This document shows positions 11,968 through 22,853 of a stretch of DNA of 64,000 nucleotides, in pieces. Position 1 is the stretch's first letter. Each line of letters begins with the position of its first letter. The position numbers were made by a program, and so were the translations under genes. Origin of the DNA: Tubulanus polymorphus (lineage: Eukaryota; Nemertea; Palaeonemertea; Tubulaniformes; Tubulanidae); NCBI RefSeq assembly GCF_964204645.1, contig NC_134036.1:310001-374000 (forward strand), in the 5' to 3' direction. The notes under the pieces were generated by a model. The model was not told where the DNA came from. It was given only the letters and a program-made list of their open reading frames with translations, and did no database searches.

Positions 11968-12972
11968 TTAACTTCTCAAAGTCCACAAAATAACGGAGAC
12001 ACACGTTAAAATGCCGGCTGGAATCAACACGCGTCGACTTGTCCGTTTTAAATCAGTTGCTAGGTTACAATAAGGCCTGGAATTGCAGCACTTTGTTTCT
12101 ATGGTATAACCAGGACCCGTTGATTCTGACGGAGTACATTCTGAAATACATCTACGCACTACAAAATACGTATTATCATCTTTCTTCACGGTTTGTTTCT
12201 GAATAAAAAATTAAAATCAAAAATATTAATCAGTCAATACCCGAGTTCGGAATAACCAGAGAGTTGACCAGTTGACTGGCGTACCATGTCAACTGGTACC
12301 AAGTTAACCAGTGAGTACTGAGTTGACCGGTGTACCATGTTGACTGGTACCAAGTTAACCAGTACTGAGTTAACCATTAGTTTGAGGAGGAATCTACATT
12401 AGTCTTGGTGTTTTTACAATTATCCTATGACTTATCCAAATGACGAGTAAATTAAATTAGAAATACAAATTGAGCCTTGAAAATAGAGACTTCAGTTATA
12501 TGACAGCGACTACAATTCTATTTCTAGTGAAGCCTTTAAGATTAAGCACGAGACTGACTGGATGTTAGGAATAAGTGACACTTACGGCGCAATGCGTACC
12601 ACCAGCTTCATAACTCTCACACCTATACATGATATACGACTGGGACGGTTCATCATTGTACATTCTATTTATATCAGTTGCGCAAAGTCTGTTTGAGTAA
12701 ATGTTCTCATTGACCATCATACCCCGCGCGCTGTCAACGAGTTCTTTAAACTCTCGAGTAACGTTCTCCGGGCTGTAGTGAGCGTAGTAACAACTGTAAC
12801 ACTTGTTAGTTTTACCCGCAACGCCACCTATTGTCGTACGGAAAATATTAATTTATAAAGACAAATATTGGGATGAATTGTTCTGAAGGGTTTGAACGGA
12901 TTTCTACTCACCGATTATTAAGAAGAGGGTGATACTGATTTGCAAGAGCAACATTTCAAATTGAATTTCCAT
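11968..12972 (-). CDS. Ly6/uPAR-domain GPI-anchored protein (Ly6-B), 3 coding exons
   Basis: About 177-residue LU-domain protein, paralogue of Ly6-A (482-1846). Exons: 12972-12912 (signal peptide MEIQFEMLLLQISITLFLII), 12827-12586 and 12198-11968. Phases are 1 and 0 and borders are GT/AG. The mature chain starts shortly before CYSC and has ten cysteines with the closing KCC...YCN. A basic spacer is followed by a hydrophobic tail (VLIPAGILTCVSVILWTL) consistent with GPI anchoring. It differs from Ly6-A in lacking the intron that splits the N-terminal half of the LU domain there. Several NxT/S sequons are visible (for example NVT near the N-terminus). A 55-bp-scale tandem repeat (TTGACTGGTACCAAGTTAACCAGT) lies in the last intron at about 12260-12375. 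Function unknown. Confidence 0.85.
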
Positions 12973-14400
12973 CTCGATTTTACAATCTATTTGCTTAAAT
13001 ATGAATGCGACAGCCTCAAGTTTGATGAGTTGAATTGACGGTGGGTTTAGATTGGGTTAGTGAACAGTCATATAGCGCTTTATCGACATTTTAAAGGCGA
13101 AAAATGTCGGTTTTTCTTCAATTTATCAAAACCAGGAAGTAACTCAACTAAGTATCGCGAGAAAACGAGACCGAACTGAGAAACCGACTCTGGCAAGTGT
13201 CACGATATCGTTGAGCAGAGGTGTTTTTACAGGTGTTGGCTCGAGACTCAATTTGTCAATTTTAATTTCAATATCCGATACATTAGATTTCCATTCTGAG
13301 CCGAGTTTGTCAGATTAGACATCCACTCAGAGTAACTGGCGGTTCATATTTTAGCGATAGATGGCGGTGTATGTTCTGTGGTGAAGAATGTCGCCAAAAA
13401 TTTTGAGTGAATGTTGAAATTCAATTCGAATTCAGGTTAGTTTATTGATCAATTCAACTCTAAATTAGTTTATTATCCAACAACAATTTAATTTTATTAC
13501 GACGTCTGTGTTTAGTGTCATATTATTCTAATAAAGTCCACTTACCGAGATTAGTGTATCGCAGCGCCTTCAGTGGAGACCTTCCAAGCGAGGCTTTGAT
13601 GTCGCTTGCCTTGTATAATTATCCTCTCTCATCCGCCGACCACACACTGGTCAGACTGGTCGGGACTTTGTTCCTGGCTGGATGGTCGTGTCCGCCGGGT
13701 CCTAGTTCCTCTGTAAGGGCCAAATTCGGTTTTCGTATCTAGTCGACTAGTGGTCGGAACTAATAACCGAATGCGCTTAATTTTCGAACTATTTCCGGAC
13801 TATAGTTCCGACTAACTTTAATTCGGTTTCTCTTAGTTCGACTACAGTCGCGACTAACTCCGATAACAGAAGTTCGCCCAGCGTACGACGTCGGTCACCA
13901 GTCAATTTCAGTCTCCTCGTGATGGAATGAAAATGTTTCGGAATTTTCTGCGAATTTTTCATGCCGAAACAACTGTTTCCAGACAGCCGTGTATGTTGGC
14001 TGTGTTTGTTTCGATACTCTCAATTTCGGCACAATTTTCCTATTACTCGTCGTAATAGTTACCGATATGAAATTGATTTATTTTCCTCTAGAAAAATGAA
14101 GCTTTCGCAGAAAATTCCAAAACAGGTTCATTCCACAAGTTCGAATCCCGAGTATTGTTCCACTGAAGTTATCTTCGTCAAAGAAGGCTGAAAACCGAAT
14201 CTTAGTCTTAGAAGTTTTCCTCAATGTCCTAGAGAAATGGGCTTGGCTGCTTTCAGGGGTTCGAATCCAGCCCGAGTTGTCCTCTGTGTCCACGAAGGCT
14301 GCGACAGCGGATCCGAATCAGGAATTAAAACACGATGTTCCCTTATTCCGTAGAGGAGCCTGGGGTATAAACCGGGTTTAGAATAATTATAACGAGACAA
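12973..14400. other. Intergenic, upstream of Ly6-B
   Basis: This presumably contains the Ly6-B promoter. Short open frames here (for example around 13515-13742 and 13961-14191) have no family signature, no splice support and ordinary composition, so I do not call them genes. GTTCGAATCC-like words at about 14139 and 14259 are not embedded in a foldable tRNA. Confidence 0.35.
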
Positions 14401-14475
14401 GTATAAGTATACAATATAGGTTTATTTGACACACAAGCTTTCGCTACTAATATTAGTGGACAAACAACAGTGTAA
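14400..14475 (-). mobile_element. Possible Penelope-like element 3' tail fragment
   Basis: On the minus strand the sequence reads CCACTAATATTAGTAGCGAAAGCTTGTGTG followed by CAAATAAACC. I recognise the CGAAAGCTTGTG-AATAAA arrangement as resembling 3' tails of Penelope-like retroelements, but no reverse transcriptase is present and this rests on memory of a short motif. It adjoins the ATACAATACATA simple repeat on its other side. Confidence 0.25.
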
Positions 14476-14529
14476 GCAGACTGACAGTAATTACAGAGAA
14501 CCGAGTGAGCTGGGTAATTACAAATACAT

Positions 14530-14640
14530 AATACAATACATATTACATATTACAAAACATAATACAATACATGGTACTATACATAATATAATACATAATA
14601 CAATACATAATACAATACATAGTACATGGTAAAATACATA
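14530..14640. repeat. ATACAATACATA simple repeat
   Basis: Degenerate run of cataatacaatacatagta-type words over roughly 110 bp, AT-rich and low complexity. The 68-codon frame across it is an artefact of the repeat. Confidence 0.7.
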
Positions 14641-14682
14641 TACATAAGTGATAAGTGATGTATGCGGGATGCGCAAAAAGAC

Positions 14683-14835
14683 AAATAAAATGGCGCGAGA
14701 TTACTTCAACATAAAATGGCGCGAGATTACTTCAAAATAAAATGGCGCGAGATGAGACTTCGAAATAAAATGGCGCGAGATGAGACTTCGAAATAAAACG
14801 GCGCGAGATTACCTCAAAATAAATGGCGCGTGAAA
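14683..14835. repeat. About 30-bp tandem repeat (AAATAAAATGGCGCGAGAT)
   Basis: Five to six copies of a unit built on aaataaaatggcgcgagatt plus a short variable tail (acttcaac, gagacttcg, acctcaa). Its GC-rich GGCGCG core contrasts with the AT-rich surroundings. No coding potential. Confidence 0.8.
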
Positions 14836-14839
14836 AATT

Positions 14840-15713
14840 TAATTCTATCATTTTAATGTGTAATATTAGATATGAATATTTGTCTATTGTTTTATATTTG
14901 TATCACTGTTATCTGTATGTGTTTTTGAGGGGTTAATAGTCCAACCCCCTAGCTCTACATGTGTTAACGTTTATATAGTTTCTATTACGTAGAAAAAAGT
15001 TGTCAAGTCCAAATCGTCAATTCCTCTTCCTACCAAAGTCACGCTTAACCCACAAAATCGTGGAAGCTACGTTTTAAGGGGAGGGGTGAGGGTGGGGGGC
15101 GTTGGATGATTGTGAAATATATTCAAAATACCTAAGAATTAACGGTTGAAATTATGTTTTAATTGGGGGGTCAAATTACTAGCTAAAACTAACATAAGTT
15201 CTACAATTCTATTAATCTACAAGAACTATAAGACATTGCATACAAGTCGCACCTGAATTTTTTCAAGCCACTCTGTCATCATCATTCAACTTCGGATTCG
15301 ATCTTCTGTGGCCCGGGGGGTCTTTTTCTTCTCACTGAAATCATGGACGTATCAACTCTAGTTGACAAGTCCACGCTGAAATATGTCCTACCTTATTCAA
15401 TTCGGACCGCTCTTTTTTCATCAGTCTGCTGTATCTTCCATGAAGCTGTAACGCTGGGTACCTGTTAATTAAACCTAACCTAACCCTAACCTAAAGCGCA
15501 ACTATTTTTTCCTAAATCTAAATCTATAAAACATAATTTCGACCGCTAATGTTAAATAAATGTTCCACCTACCTTACAGCAACCTTGTAACGCGGATGAA
15601 GCAGCAGTTTGAAAATGTAATCCGTTTATTTAAGAGTCGATTTTAAAGTCATTTTCAAATTCCGTGTCCTGTTGCCAAAATCCAGTTGTATTTATAACAA
15701 ATAGTTTATCAGC
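14840..15713. other. Intergenic, no gene recognised
   Basis: AT-rich sequence with G-runs (ggggaggggtgagggtgggggg near 15078-15100) and a short CCTAACCTAACCCTAACCTAA tract near 15472-15494. No exon was identified. Confidence 0.3.
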
Positions 15714-15980
15714 TCAGCTGCGTTTGTTACAATTTAATGAAAATTCTCTTTTTCTGAAACGTGTCCTATCTGAGCAATATCCAGCGACAGAGACTTCTTC
15801 GCCGTGTAGAATTTCCAAGTGTAATGACAACTTGTAGGAGCGCCCACCAGTTTTTAACTGACCTCTTAAAATTCGTAGCCGGTGATTGGTTGCATCACCG
15901 ATAACAAAAGCTTCGGGTAATGATTTCAAAAGGTATCGCAAGTAGGTCACTGGCCATTCTTGAATTGCGGTCAATGGCAT
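15714..15980 (-). CDS. Uncharacterised 88-residue open frame
   Basis: Uninterrupted frame from an ATG with A at -3 (15980) to TGA (15714). The N-terminal half (EWPVTYLRYLLKSLPEAFVI) looks like a plausible folded helix/strand sequence. The C-terminal half is basic. I recognise no family. A good donor (AGAG|GTCAGT) inside the frame near 15860 suggests it could instead be the first coding exon of a spliced gene, but I found no partner exon. It is given as a candidate only. Confidence 0.25.
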   Translation of the reverse strand: MPLTAIQEWPVTYLRYLLKSLPEAFVIGDATNHRLRILRGQLKTGGRSYKLSLHLEILHGEEVSVAGYCSDRTRFRKREFSLNCNKRS

Positions 15981-17990
15981 CTTTTCTTTTGAAGTTTGAA
16001 AACGCTGAGGTTATGTGGCGCTAATCGGCGATTATCCGGCCGGTTGGTCTAGGCGTCGACTAGCTTGCCGACATGAAGCCAGCATAAAGTCCGCCGCAGA
16101 CGGCAAAACATTTGTTTCGCCGAAACAGAAAACACATTTTTCCAGAAAACGCTTTTTGCTCGTGAAAAACATTTTTCAGTTTTTCGTTTTTCAGTTTCGG
16201 TGTTTTACCTCCCCCGCGCACACGGCATAATAAAAAAAAACATCGAAAACGTTTTTTCGGTGCCGCGTGCGTTGGCTTTAGACGTCACTTCGCGGCAGGA
16301 AGTTTAGAAAGTGCAAGGAAAAGGTGTATTTAGTGTCCGAATATCAATAGATAGTATTTTCACCCTCACGCACGCCTCATGGCTAGCGGGGCGGATGATC
16401 GGTTAAAAATATGCACGCCAAATTCAGACAAACTGCTCTCGTGGGCCACTGGTGGTAATAGCGTCTAATACTAAGCGAACTGCCCGAATTATGGATCGGA
16501 AAGTACGTTTATAAAGTCAGATAAATTAGATGATTATCGGTGAGGGAGCAAATGTGACGACTGCAACAGAAATCGAAGGTACAAGTGGAAGCCGAATGGA
16601 CCCTACTATAGCGCCGATGCTATAATGCAAAGTGTAAAGAATCTACACTTGAGGGGAATGAACACTTTTCGATTGGGAATCGGGGCCGGGATAGTTTTAT
16701 CTTCTCCACATTAATCATTCAGAGCTCAGGAGTATAATAGAGACAGAGTCCTCTGGATACGAAGCCGAGAGACCCGCTCCTCGGCCGTATCGCCACATGG
16801 CCCGGGAACTGGCACTCTACACTTGGTCTCTGAACGGTGTATGGAGCTGGAAAGACGCTCTAGTAAACTTTTCGAACATCGTGTAAATCTAGATAGGAAG
16901 TGTAACAATAATTGGTATTTTCATTTAGATATCTATTTGTTTATTTTGTCAGCAATACATCGATTACAGATTTAACATCAGAGTCCGTTTGAACTCTAAG
17001 TCCGTGTCCGTCCCACTGTTTGTGGTCTTGGTCTTGGAATGGGTACCGGACGAATTCAATACAATATTAATCTATTGCTCACGATACGGAATTATTACGA
17101 ATGTACGGAAAAGATGTAAAATTGAATCTCATAAACTGGCAAATAAACTCGAAAGTGAGGAAATGAAATACACAGATGATAGGAAACCAGTAAATAACGC
17201 GAAATTTCGATACGGCAAGCTCAACGACCTTGAGGAACTACAACATCGCTGACCTTAAACCCGGAAGTACAGAATAAACTTTCATCGAAGACAAGGGCAA
17301 AGATTAAAGTACGTTTAGTTTTGATCGAACTTTAAAAATAACTTTAAAAACCACATGAACGAATCGTTTAAGATAATTATTTGAAGACCTAGTTTAATTA
17401 GACCGAGTTTCACCGACACAAAATATCGAAATGAACTAATTGTGCGAATCAAAGTTCAATTCAATTGACAATTGTGTGTTTATTGTCATATTCAAGGTTT
17501 GTCTGTTTCACCCGAATATCAATGGAAAATAACCATAGACAACAAGTTGTTGGGAGAATACTTGAACAACTTCAACCACACCAATTCAACCTTCAGTAAC
17601 ACATCGAAAAGTGAACCAAAAATGACTCAAAGAACAAAAGACTGTCTAGCTCTTTATTTGAACATGTTTAAACAGAGCTCAGTTATTAGTATTGGTAGCA
17701 CAAACCTCTAATATCGGTATCAAAATGACAAACACAGATGAGGCAGCTGAACTAAAACATTGATTATAATCAATTCCATTTTTGGGCCTACCAAGGGTAT
17801 TACAAAAAATGTTTTCTTTTATAAATTAGACCTACTCAAGTTGATTGAAAGAATAGTGACCCTTACTTTACAGATATTCGAGTTGAAAATAAAATCTATC
17901 ATTACAATCACCCAGTCCTGGCAGCCGTTGTCTCCACGGAGATCTCTATCAGTTCTTGGTGAATAAATACATTATTGTTTTCTATTACAG
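15981..17990. other. Intergenic / SLC25A44 5' region
   Basis: No exon was recognised with confidence. Moderately GC-rich stretches (16010-16110, 16270-16320, 16730-16860) alternate with AT-rich DNA. Short frames at 16989-17252 and 17472-17711 lack family features. The first untranslated exon and promoter of SLC25A44 are expected here but were not located. Confidence 0.3.
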
Positions 17991-18075
17991 GCCTGGTGAA
18001 TTAGTATCTGAAGATTGACAGAGGTTAAAGCCGTTTGCGTTTTCTAAAATCCGGGAGTTGAAGAGCGATACCACG
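17991..18075 (+). other. SLC25A44: Probable 5' UTR part of SLC25A44 exon
   Basis: A good acceptor (ttttctattacag ending at 17990) precedes the exon that contains the start codon at 18076, so the coding exon probably begins at 17991 with 85 bases of leader. The donor exon upstream was not identified. Confidence 0.5.
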
Positions 18076-19769
18076 ATGTACGCGATAGATGAAGATAAAG
18101 CTCCCGATATCGAACATCCTCCGCAACACGACGGAATTCAAGTCATCGAACTTTCCATGATGGACAAACGTAAATACTTCCCGCTGACGATGTTAAGCGG
18201 ATTCTCCGTACGCGGCCTGCTCTATCCGTTCACTCTCATTAAAACGCGGATACAGGTACAAAAAGGAACCGAACTTTATTCCGGAACGTTTGACGCATTT
18301 AATAAAATCGCGCGTACAGAGGGCGCTGTCGGGTTCTACCGAGGATTCTGGGTATCCAGTTTACAGATATTCTCGCAAGTGACGTATATATCCGTATACG
18401 AAGGAACGCGCCACCTATTGGTGACTCGAACGCCGGTGAAATCGAGTCGAGTTCGCTCGCTGCTGGCAGGTGGCGCCGCTTCCATCACCGGGCAGACGTT
18501 GTTCGTACCCGTCGACGTAGTTTCGCAACATTTGATGATTATGAAGCTACGTCACTCCGGCGGTATGCGTAAATTAAGTCCGTTAAAGATAAACGCGGAT
18601 GAGTATAAATCACGGTTCGGACTGACTAAAGCGATCGTACGCGCCGTTTATAAACAATACGGACCGTTAGGATTTTATCAGGGTTACCTAGCGTCGTTAG
18701 CCGTGTACGCGCCCAATAGTGCAATGTGGTGGTTCTTCTACGACACTTACTGTGGTAAGTGAATATAATAGTATAAACTGGAATAAGGGTCACATTCATT
18801 AGGTAGGTGCGGGGGAGGCAGGTCGGGGTCAAACAAAGATGGGAGGGATCATAGGTTGGAGAGTTCAGGTTTTTCCTTTGTACAAAAAGATTTTGGTTTC
18901 CATAGGCAAGCGACTGTTTATAAGGTAAACAGGAGTTTTGATGTTTTGACCTATTTATTAATATATTCAAAATGCTTATTCAGCTTATTCATTATGTTGT
19001 GGGTTTTTACTTCAAAGCGTCAAATTGTTGAAATGAAAATTAGCGAATATTTTATGAGGACATTAAAATGGTTGATGTATTTTTAATTTGTAGATATGAT
19101 TCCAACGATTGCCCCCGTTTGGGTTCCGCGATTGGTTTTACAATGTATGTCAGCACCTCTCAGCGGAGTGACCAGCGCTCTTATTACAAACCCTTTAGAT
19201 GTTATACGTACTAGAATACAGGTAAATATACTATAAACTCATTGTATCACTGATTCTACACCCAGTTCAACTGTTTTATAAATTAGAATTCAGCCAAAAG
19301 TAAAAACGCAGACTTTTCTTAAGTCAAATCAAGAATTCTGTGGAACTGGGTCCATGGTCTACAGAACTGGGTCCGTGGTCTACAGAACTCAGTTCATGGG
19401 TTTGGCTTCATGATAAAGTTTTAACTTATACACAAGTCCTGGGTCCTCTGGGTCCTGGTTAATGGGACTGGGTCCTCTGGGTCCTGGTTCATCGAACTGG
19501 TTCCTCTAGATCGCGGTCGTCGCATGTCTTTATAAACAATCAACACTAAATTGTACGGTAATTATTTTTTCTGTTTTAAGGTCGAAGGCACTCGTTTCAT
19601 TCCAACACTAAAAACTCTTTGGGAAGAGGAGCACATGAACATATTTCTGAAAGGACTCTCGGCGAGATTGATCCAATCCGTAACGTTCTCATTTTTTATC
19701 ATTCTCGGCTACGAGACGATAAAACGTTGGAGTTTATTGGAGGAACATAAAAAACACGTACGCTGGTGA
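18076..19769 (+). CDS. SLC25A44: SLC25A44 mitochondrial carrier (branched-chain amino acid transporter)
   Basis: Inner-mitochondrial-membrane carrier; mammalian SLC25A44 imports branched-chain amino acids. Three coding exons, 18076-18754, 19094-19221 and 19581-19769, phases 1 and 0, give 331 residues, close to the family length. The three carrier repeats show their Px[DE]xx[RK]-type signatures: YPFTLIKTRIQVQKG in repeat 1, VPVDVVSQHLM in repeat 2 and NPLDVIRTRIQ in repeat 3. Also diagnostic are GTFDAF, GFYRGF, GFYQGYLASL..PNSA.WW and the FLKGLSARLIQS block before a C-terminal W. The match to SLC25A44 is along the whole protein rather than to carriers in general. The N-terminal tail is longer and more acidic than in mammals. 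A TTG six codons upstream is in frame, but the ATG at 18076 is the sensible start. An AATAAA at 20578 lies about 0.8 kb downstream. Confidence 0.93.
19320..19515. repeat. CTACAGAACTGGGTCC / ACTGGGTCCTCTGGG minisatellite in SLC25A44 intron 2
   Basis: Repeats of gaactgggtccatggtctaca (about 3 copies) grade into actgggtcctctgggtcctgg units. The unit contains the TGTGGAACTGG word of foldback family E, and a degenerate copy of that element's other end lies just upstream (19260-19275). Confidence 0.7.
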
Positions 19770-20174
19770 TAACTGAAGTCGGAGATAGTGATAACTGGAG
19801 TCGGAGTTAGACGTATTCTAATCTTATAGTTAATTTGAAACGCATCATATACCGGTAGTTTTTAAGTGCGACATATGTTGTTAATGAGTTTATTGATTTT
19901 ACCGCGAGAAGGAGCCATGTTTTCACTGGTGATAATTATTTAAGTATTTTTAGACTGGTTTTTTGGTAGTGTACAGTTGCGCCACATAGCGGGGTAGTAA
20001 ATCAGTTATCGACCTTCCATTGTAAAGGATTTGGGTCAAAATATGGCCTACGTAATGTATAAAACATATTATGTTAGAATTTATGATCTCGCGTAGTTCT
20101 GAGGCACAAATTACAAATTCATGTGTCTCTACAATGTACATGCTTTATTTACATTCAAGCACCTGTTAATGTAT

Positions 20175-20335
20175 GGATGGTTCCTTAGTGACTGTCATTT
20201 ATGGGATGGTCCCCGATTATTGTAATTTATGGGATGGTCCCTTATCACTATAGTTTATGGGATGGTCCCCTATGATTGTAATTTGTGGGATGGTCCCTGG
20301 TCATTATTGTTTATGGGATGGTCCCCCAACGAGAT
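20175..20335. repeat. About 32-bp minisatellite (TTTATGGGATGGTCCC), 5 copies
   Basis: Five to six copies of a unit with core atttatgggatggtcccc and a variable AT-rich spacer, lying downstream of the SLC25A44 stop codon and upstream of its putative poly(A) signal, so probably inside the 3' UTR. Confidence 0.8.
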
Positions 20336-20577
20336 CATGCGACGAAGCTTATTTTCAATTCTTAGTTAGAGAAATAATAACAATTACTGTTTATCTAATT
20401 ATATTAATTGTTAATAATAATAATAATTATTATTATGGTATAATTGTTATCATTAAGGGTAATTTATAAAGTACATATACATGTAACACAGAGTACGAGC
20501 GGTTCGGTCGTCATCTCCCGGTAGAATGTTTGAATATCGTGTTGTACATTTTATGAACCCTTTGTGAAGATTATTGT

Positions 20578-20583
20578 AATAAA
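20578..20583 (+). terminator. Putative SLC25A44 polyadenylation signal
   Basis: Canonical AATAAA on the coding strand in the 3' flank, about 60 bp before the satellite array begins. Supported by hexamer and position only. Confidence 0.4.
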
Positions 20584-20640
20584 TTGAGAATTTTACTATG
20601 AATATTAAAAATGTCTCAGCATTTCCTTAGTGCAAACTAA

Positions 20641-22235
20641 TCTCCTCTAGTTGTGGCACGACTCATCAGACTCCCAGGATCAGACCAATCTCCTCTTGTG
20701 GCAGGACTCGGAAGGTCCATCTCATCAGACCAATCTCCTCTTGTGGCAGGACTCTGAAGGTCCATCTCCTCAGACTCCCAGGATCAGACCAATCTCCTCT
20801 TGTGGCAGGACTCTGAAGGTCCATCTCCTCAGACTCCCAGGATCAGACCAATCTCCTCTTGTGGCAGGACTCTGAAGGTCCATCTCATCAGACTCCCAGG
20901 ATCAGACCAATCTCCTCTTGTGGCAGGACTCTGAAGGTCCATCTCCTCAGACTCCCAGGATCAGACCAATCTCCTCTTGTGGCAGGACTCTGAAGGTCCA
21001 TCTCCTCAGACTCCCAGGATCAGACCAATCTCCTCTTGTGGCAGGACTCGGAAGGTCCATCTCCTCAGACTCCCAGGATCAGACCAATCTCCTCTTGTGG
21101 CAGGACTCGGAAGGTCAGTCTCTTGTGGCAGGACTCTGAAGGTCCATCTCAGACTCCCAGGATCAGACCAATCTCCTCTTGTGGCAGGACTCGGAAGGTC
21201 TGTGACCTCATCAGACCGATTTCCTCTTGTGGCAGGACTCTGAAGGTCCATCTCCTCAGACTCCCAGGATCAGACCAATCTCCTCTTGTGGCAGGACTCG
21301 GAAGGTCCATCTCCTCAGACTCCCAGGATCAGACCAATCTCCTCTTGTGGCAGGACTCGGAAGGTCTGTGACCTCATCAGACCGATTTCCTCTTGTGGCA
21401 GGACTCTGAAGGTCCATCTCCTCAGACTCCCAGGATCAGACCAATCTCCTCTTGTGGCAGGACTCGGAAGGTCCATCTCCTCAGACTCCCAGGATCAGAC
21501 CAATCTCCTCTTGTGGCAGGACTCGGAAGGTCTGTGACCTCATCAGACCGATTTCCTCTTGTGGCAGGACTCTGAAGGTCCATCTCCTCAGACTCCCAGG
21601 ATCAGACCAATCTCCTCTTGTGGCAGGACTCGGAAGGTCCATCTCCTCAGACTCCCAGGATCAGACCAATCTCCTCTTGTGGCAGGACTCGGAAGGTCTG
21701 TGACCTCATCAGACCGATTTCCTCTTGTGGCAGGACTCTGAAGGTCCATCTCCTCAGACTCCCAGGATCAGACCAATCTCCTCTTGTGGCAGGACTCTGA
21801 AGGTCCATCTGATCAGACTCCCAGGATCAGAACAATCTCCTCTTGTGGCAGGACTCGGAAGGTCTGTGACCTCATCAGACCGATTTCCTCTTGTGGCAGG
21901 ACTCTGAAGGTCCATCTGATCAGACTCCCAGGATCAGAACAATCTCCTCTTGTGGCAGGACTCTGAAGGTCCATCTGATCAGACTCCCAGGATCAGACCA
22001 ATCTCCTCTTGTGGCAGGACTCTGAAGGTCCATCTCCTCAGACTCCCAGGATCAGACCAATCTCCTCTTGTGGCAGGACTCTGAAGGTCCATCTCCTCAG
22101 ACTCCCAGGATCAGACCAATCTCCTCTTGTGGCAGGACTCAGAAGGTCAGTCTCTTGTGGCAGGACTCAACAGACAAGTCTTCACTTGTGTGCAGGACTC
22201 ATTACACCCCACCTCCTCTGGTGATAGGACTCAGA
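20641..22235. repeat. 59-bp satellite with 166-bp higher-order unit
   Basis: About 1.6 kb of tandem repeats based on a 59-bp unit (CTCCTCTTGTGGCAGGACT core with GACTCCCAGGATCAGACC). A shortened 48-bp variant starting GGTCTGTGACCTCATCAGAC recurs at about 21197, 21363, 21529, 21695 and 21861. These are exactly 166 bp apart, so 59+59+48 forms a higher-order repeat with at least four to five copies. The edges (before 20760 and after 22140) are more degenerate. Long open frames across it arise from the repeat and keep changing phase because 59 is not a multiple of three. Confidence 0.95.
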
Positions 22236-22853
22236 AGACCTAGTCGCTCTTGTGGGTGGCAAATCAGTCGGGGATCATTTCGACTTTTCAAGATAAAATG
22301 TTCCGCGCACAGAAAAAAAAACCTTGCGTCAGATGAAAGTGGCGGTCCATCCTGTTTCCAGCAATAAATAAACAATCAACTTTAAAAATGATCGCAATGA
22401 TTTTAAGCGTTTCTATTCATTATCAATATAAACCTACAACGCAATACAACATTGATACTACCAGATGGCGCCACATACAATAATAAACCGCGTACAAAAT
22501 ACATACTGACCGACAAAGTATTTAAAAAGAGTAAATGCCAATAGAGATAATTGTTAAATCATTTTACATGAAGTTCATTTTTAATGAAACAAATACAGTA
22601 TCCTCAAGCGCCCCCCTCCTCCACCCCCAAAAACAAAACAAAATTTAGATATAATCTATAAAATAGAGACAGTTAACACATGATGTAACCAATCTGCCCA
22701 CATGTGCCCAGTCAACTCACATGCAGCCAATCTGCCCACATGTGCCCAGTCAACCCACATGTGCCCAATCTTTCCCTGGTCAGATCTTCAAATAGCCATT
22801 TATTATCTATACAATATACAATTCTAAGACTAACCAGGTATTGAATGAGTGTT
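22236..22853. other. 3' flank of the AT-hook gene
   Basis: No exon seen. A CTACCAGATGGCGCC word occurs near 22459. Minus-strand AATAAA hexamers are present at about 22797-22803 and overlapping the stop codon of the AT-hook gene at about 22852. A short tandem of cccacatgtgcccagtcaac units lies at about 22695-22765. Confidence 0.4.

Noticed and set aside
14130..14290. Possible tRNA gene suggested by two GTTCGAATCC words
   Set aside because: T-arm stems do not pair and no acceptor or anticodon arm can be placed.
20651..22367. Series of 60-111-residue open frames across the satellite array
   Set aside because: They are the same 59-bp unit read in shifting frames, with no start context, splice signal or family similarity. 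The repeat happens to lack stops.
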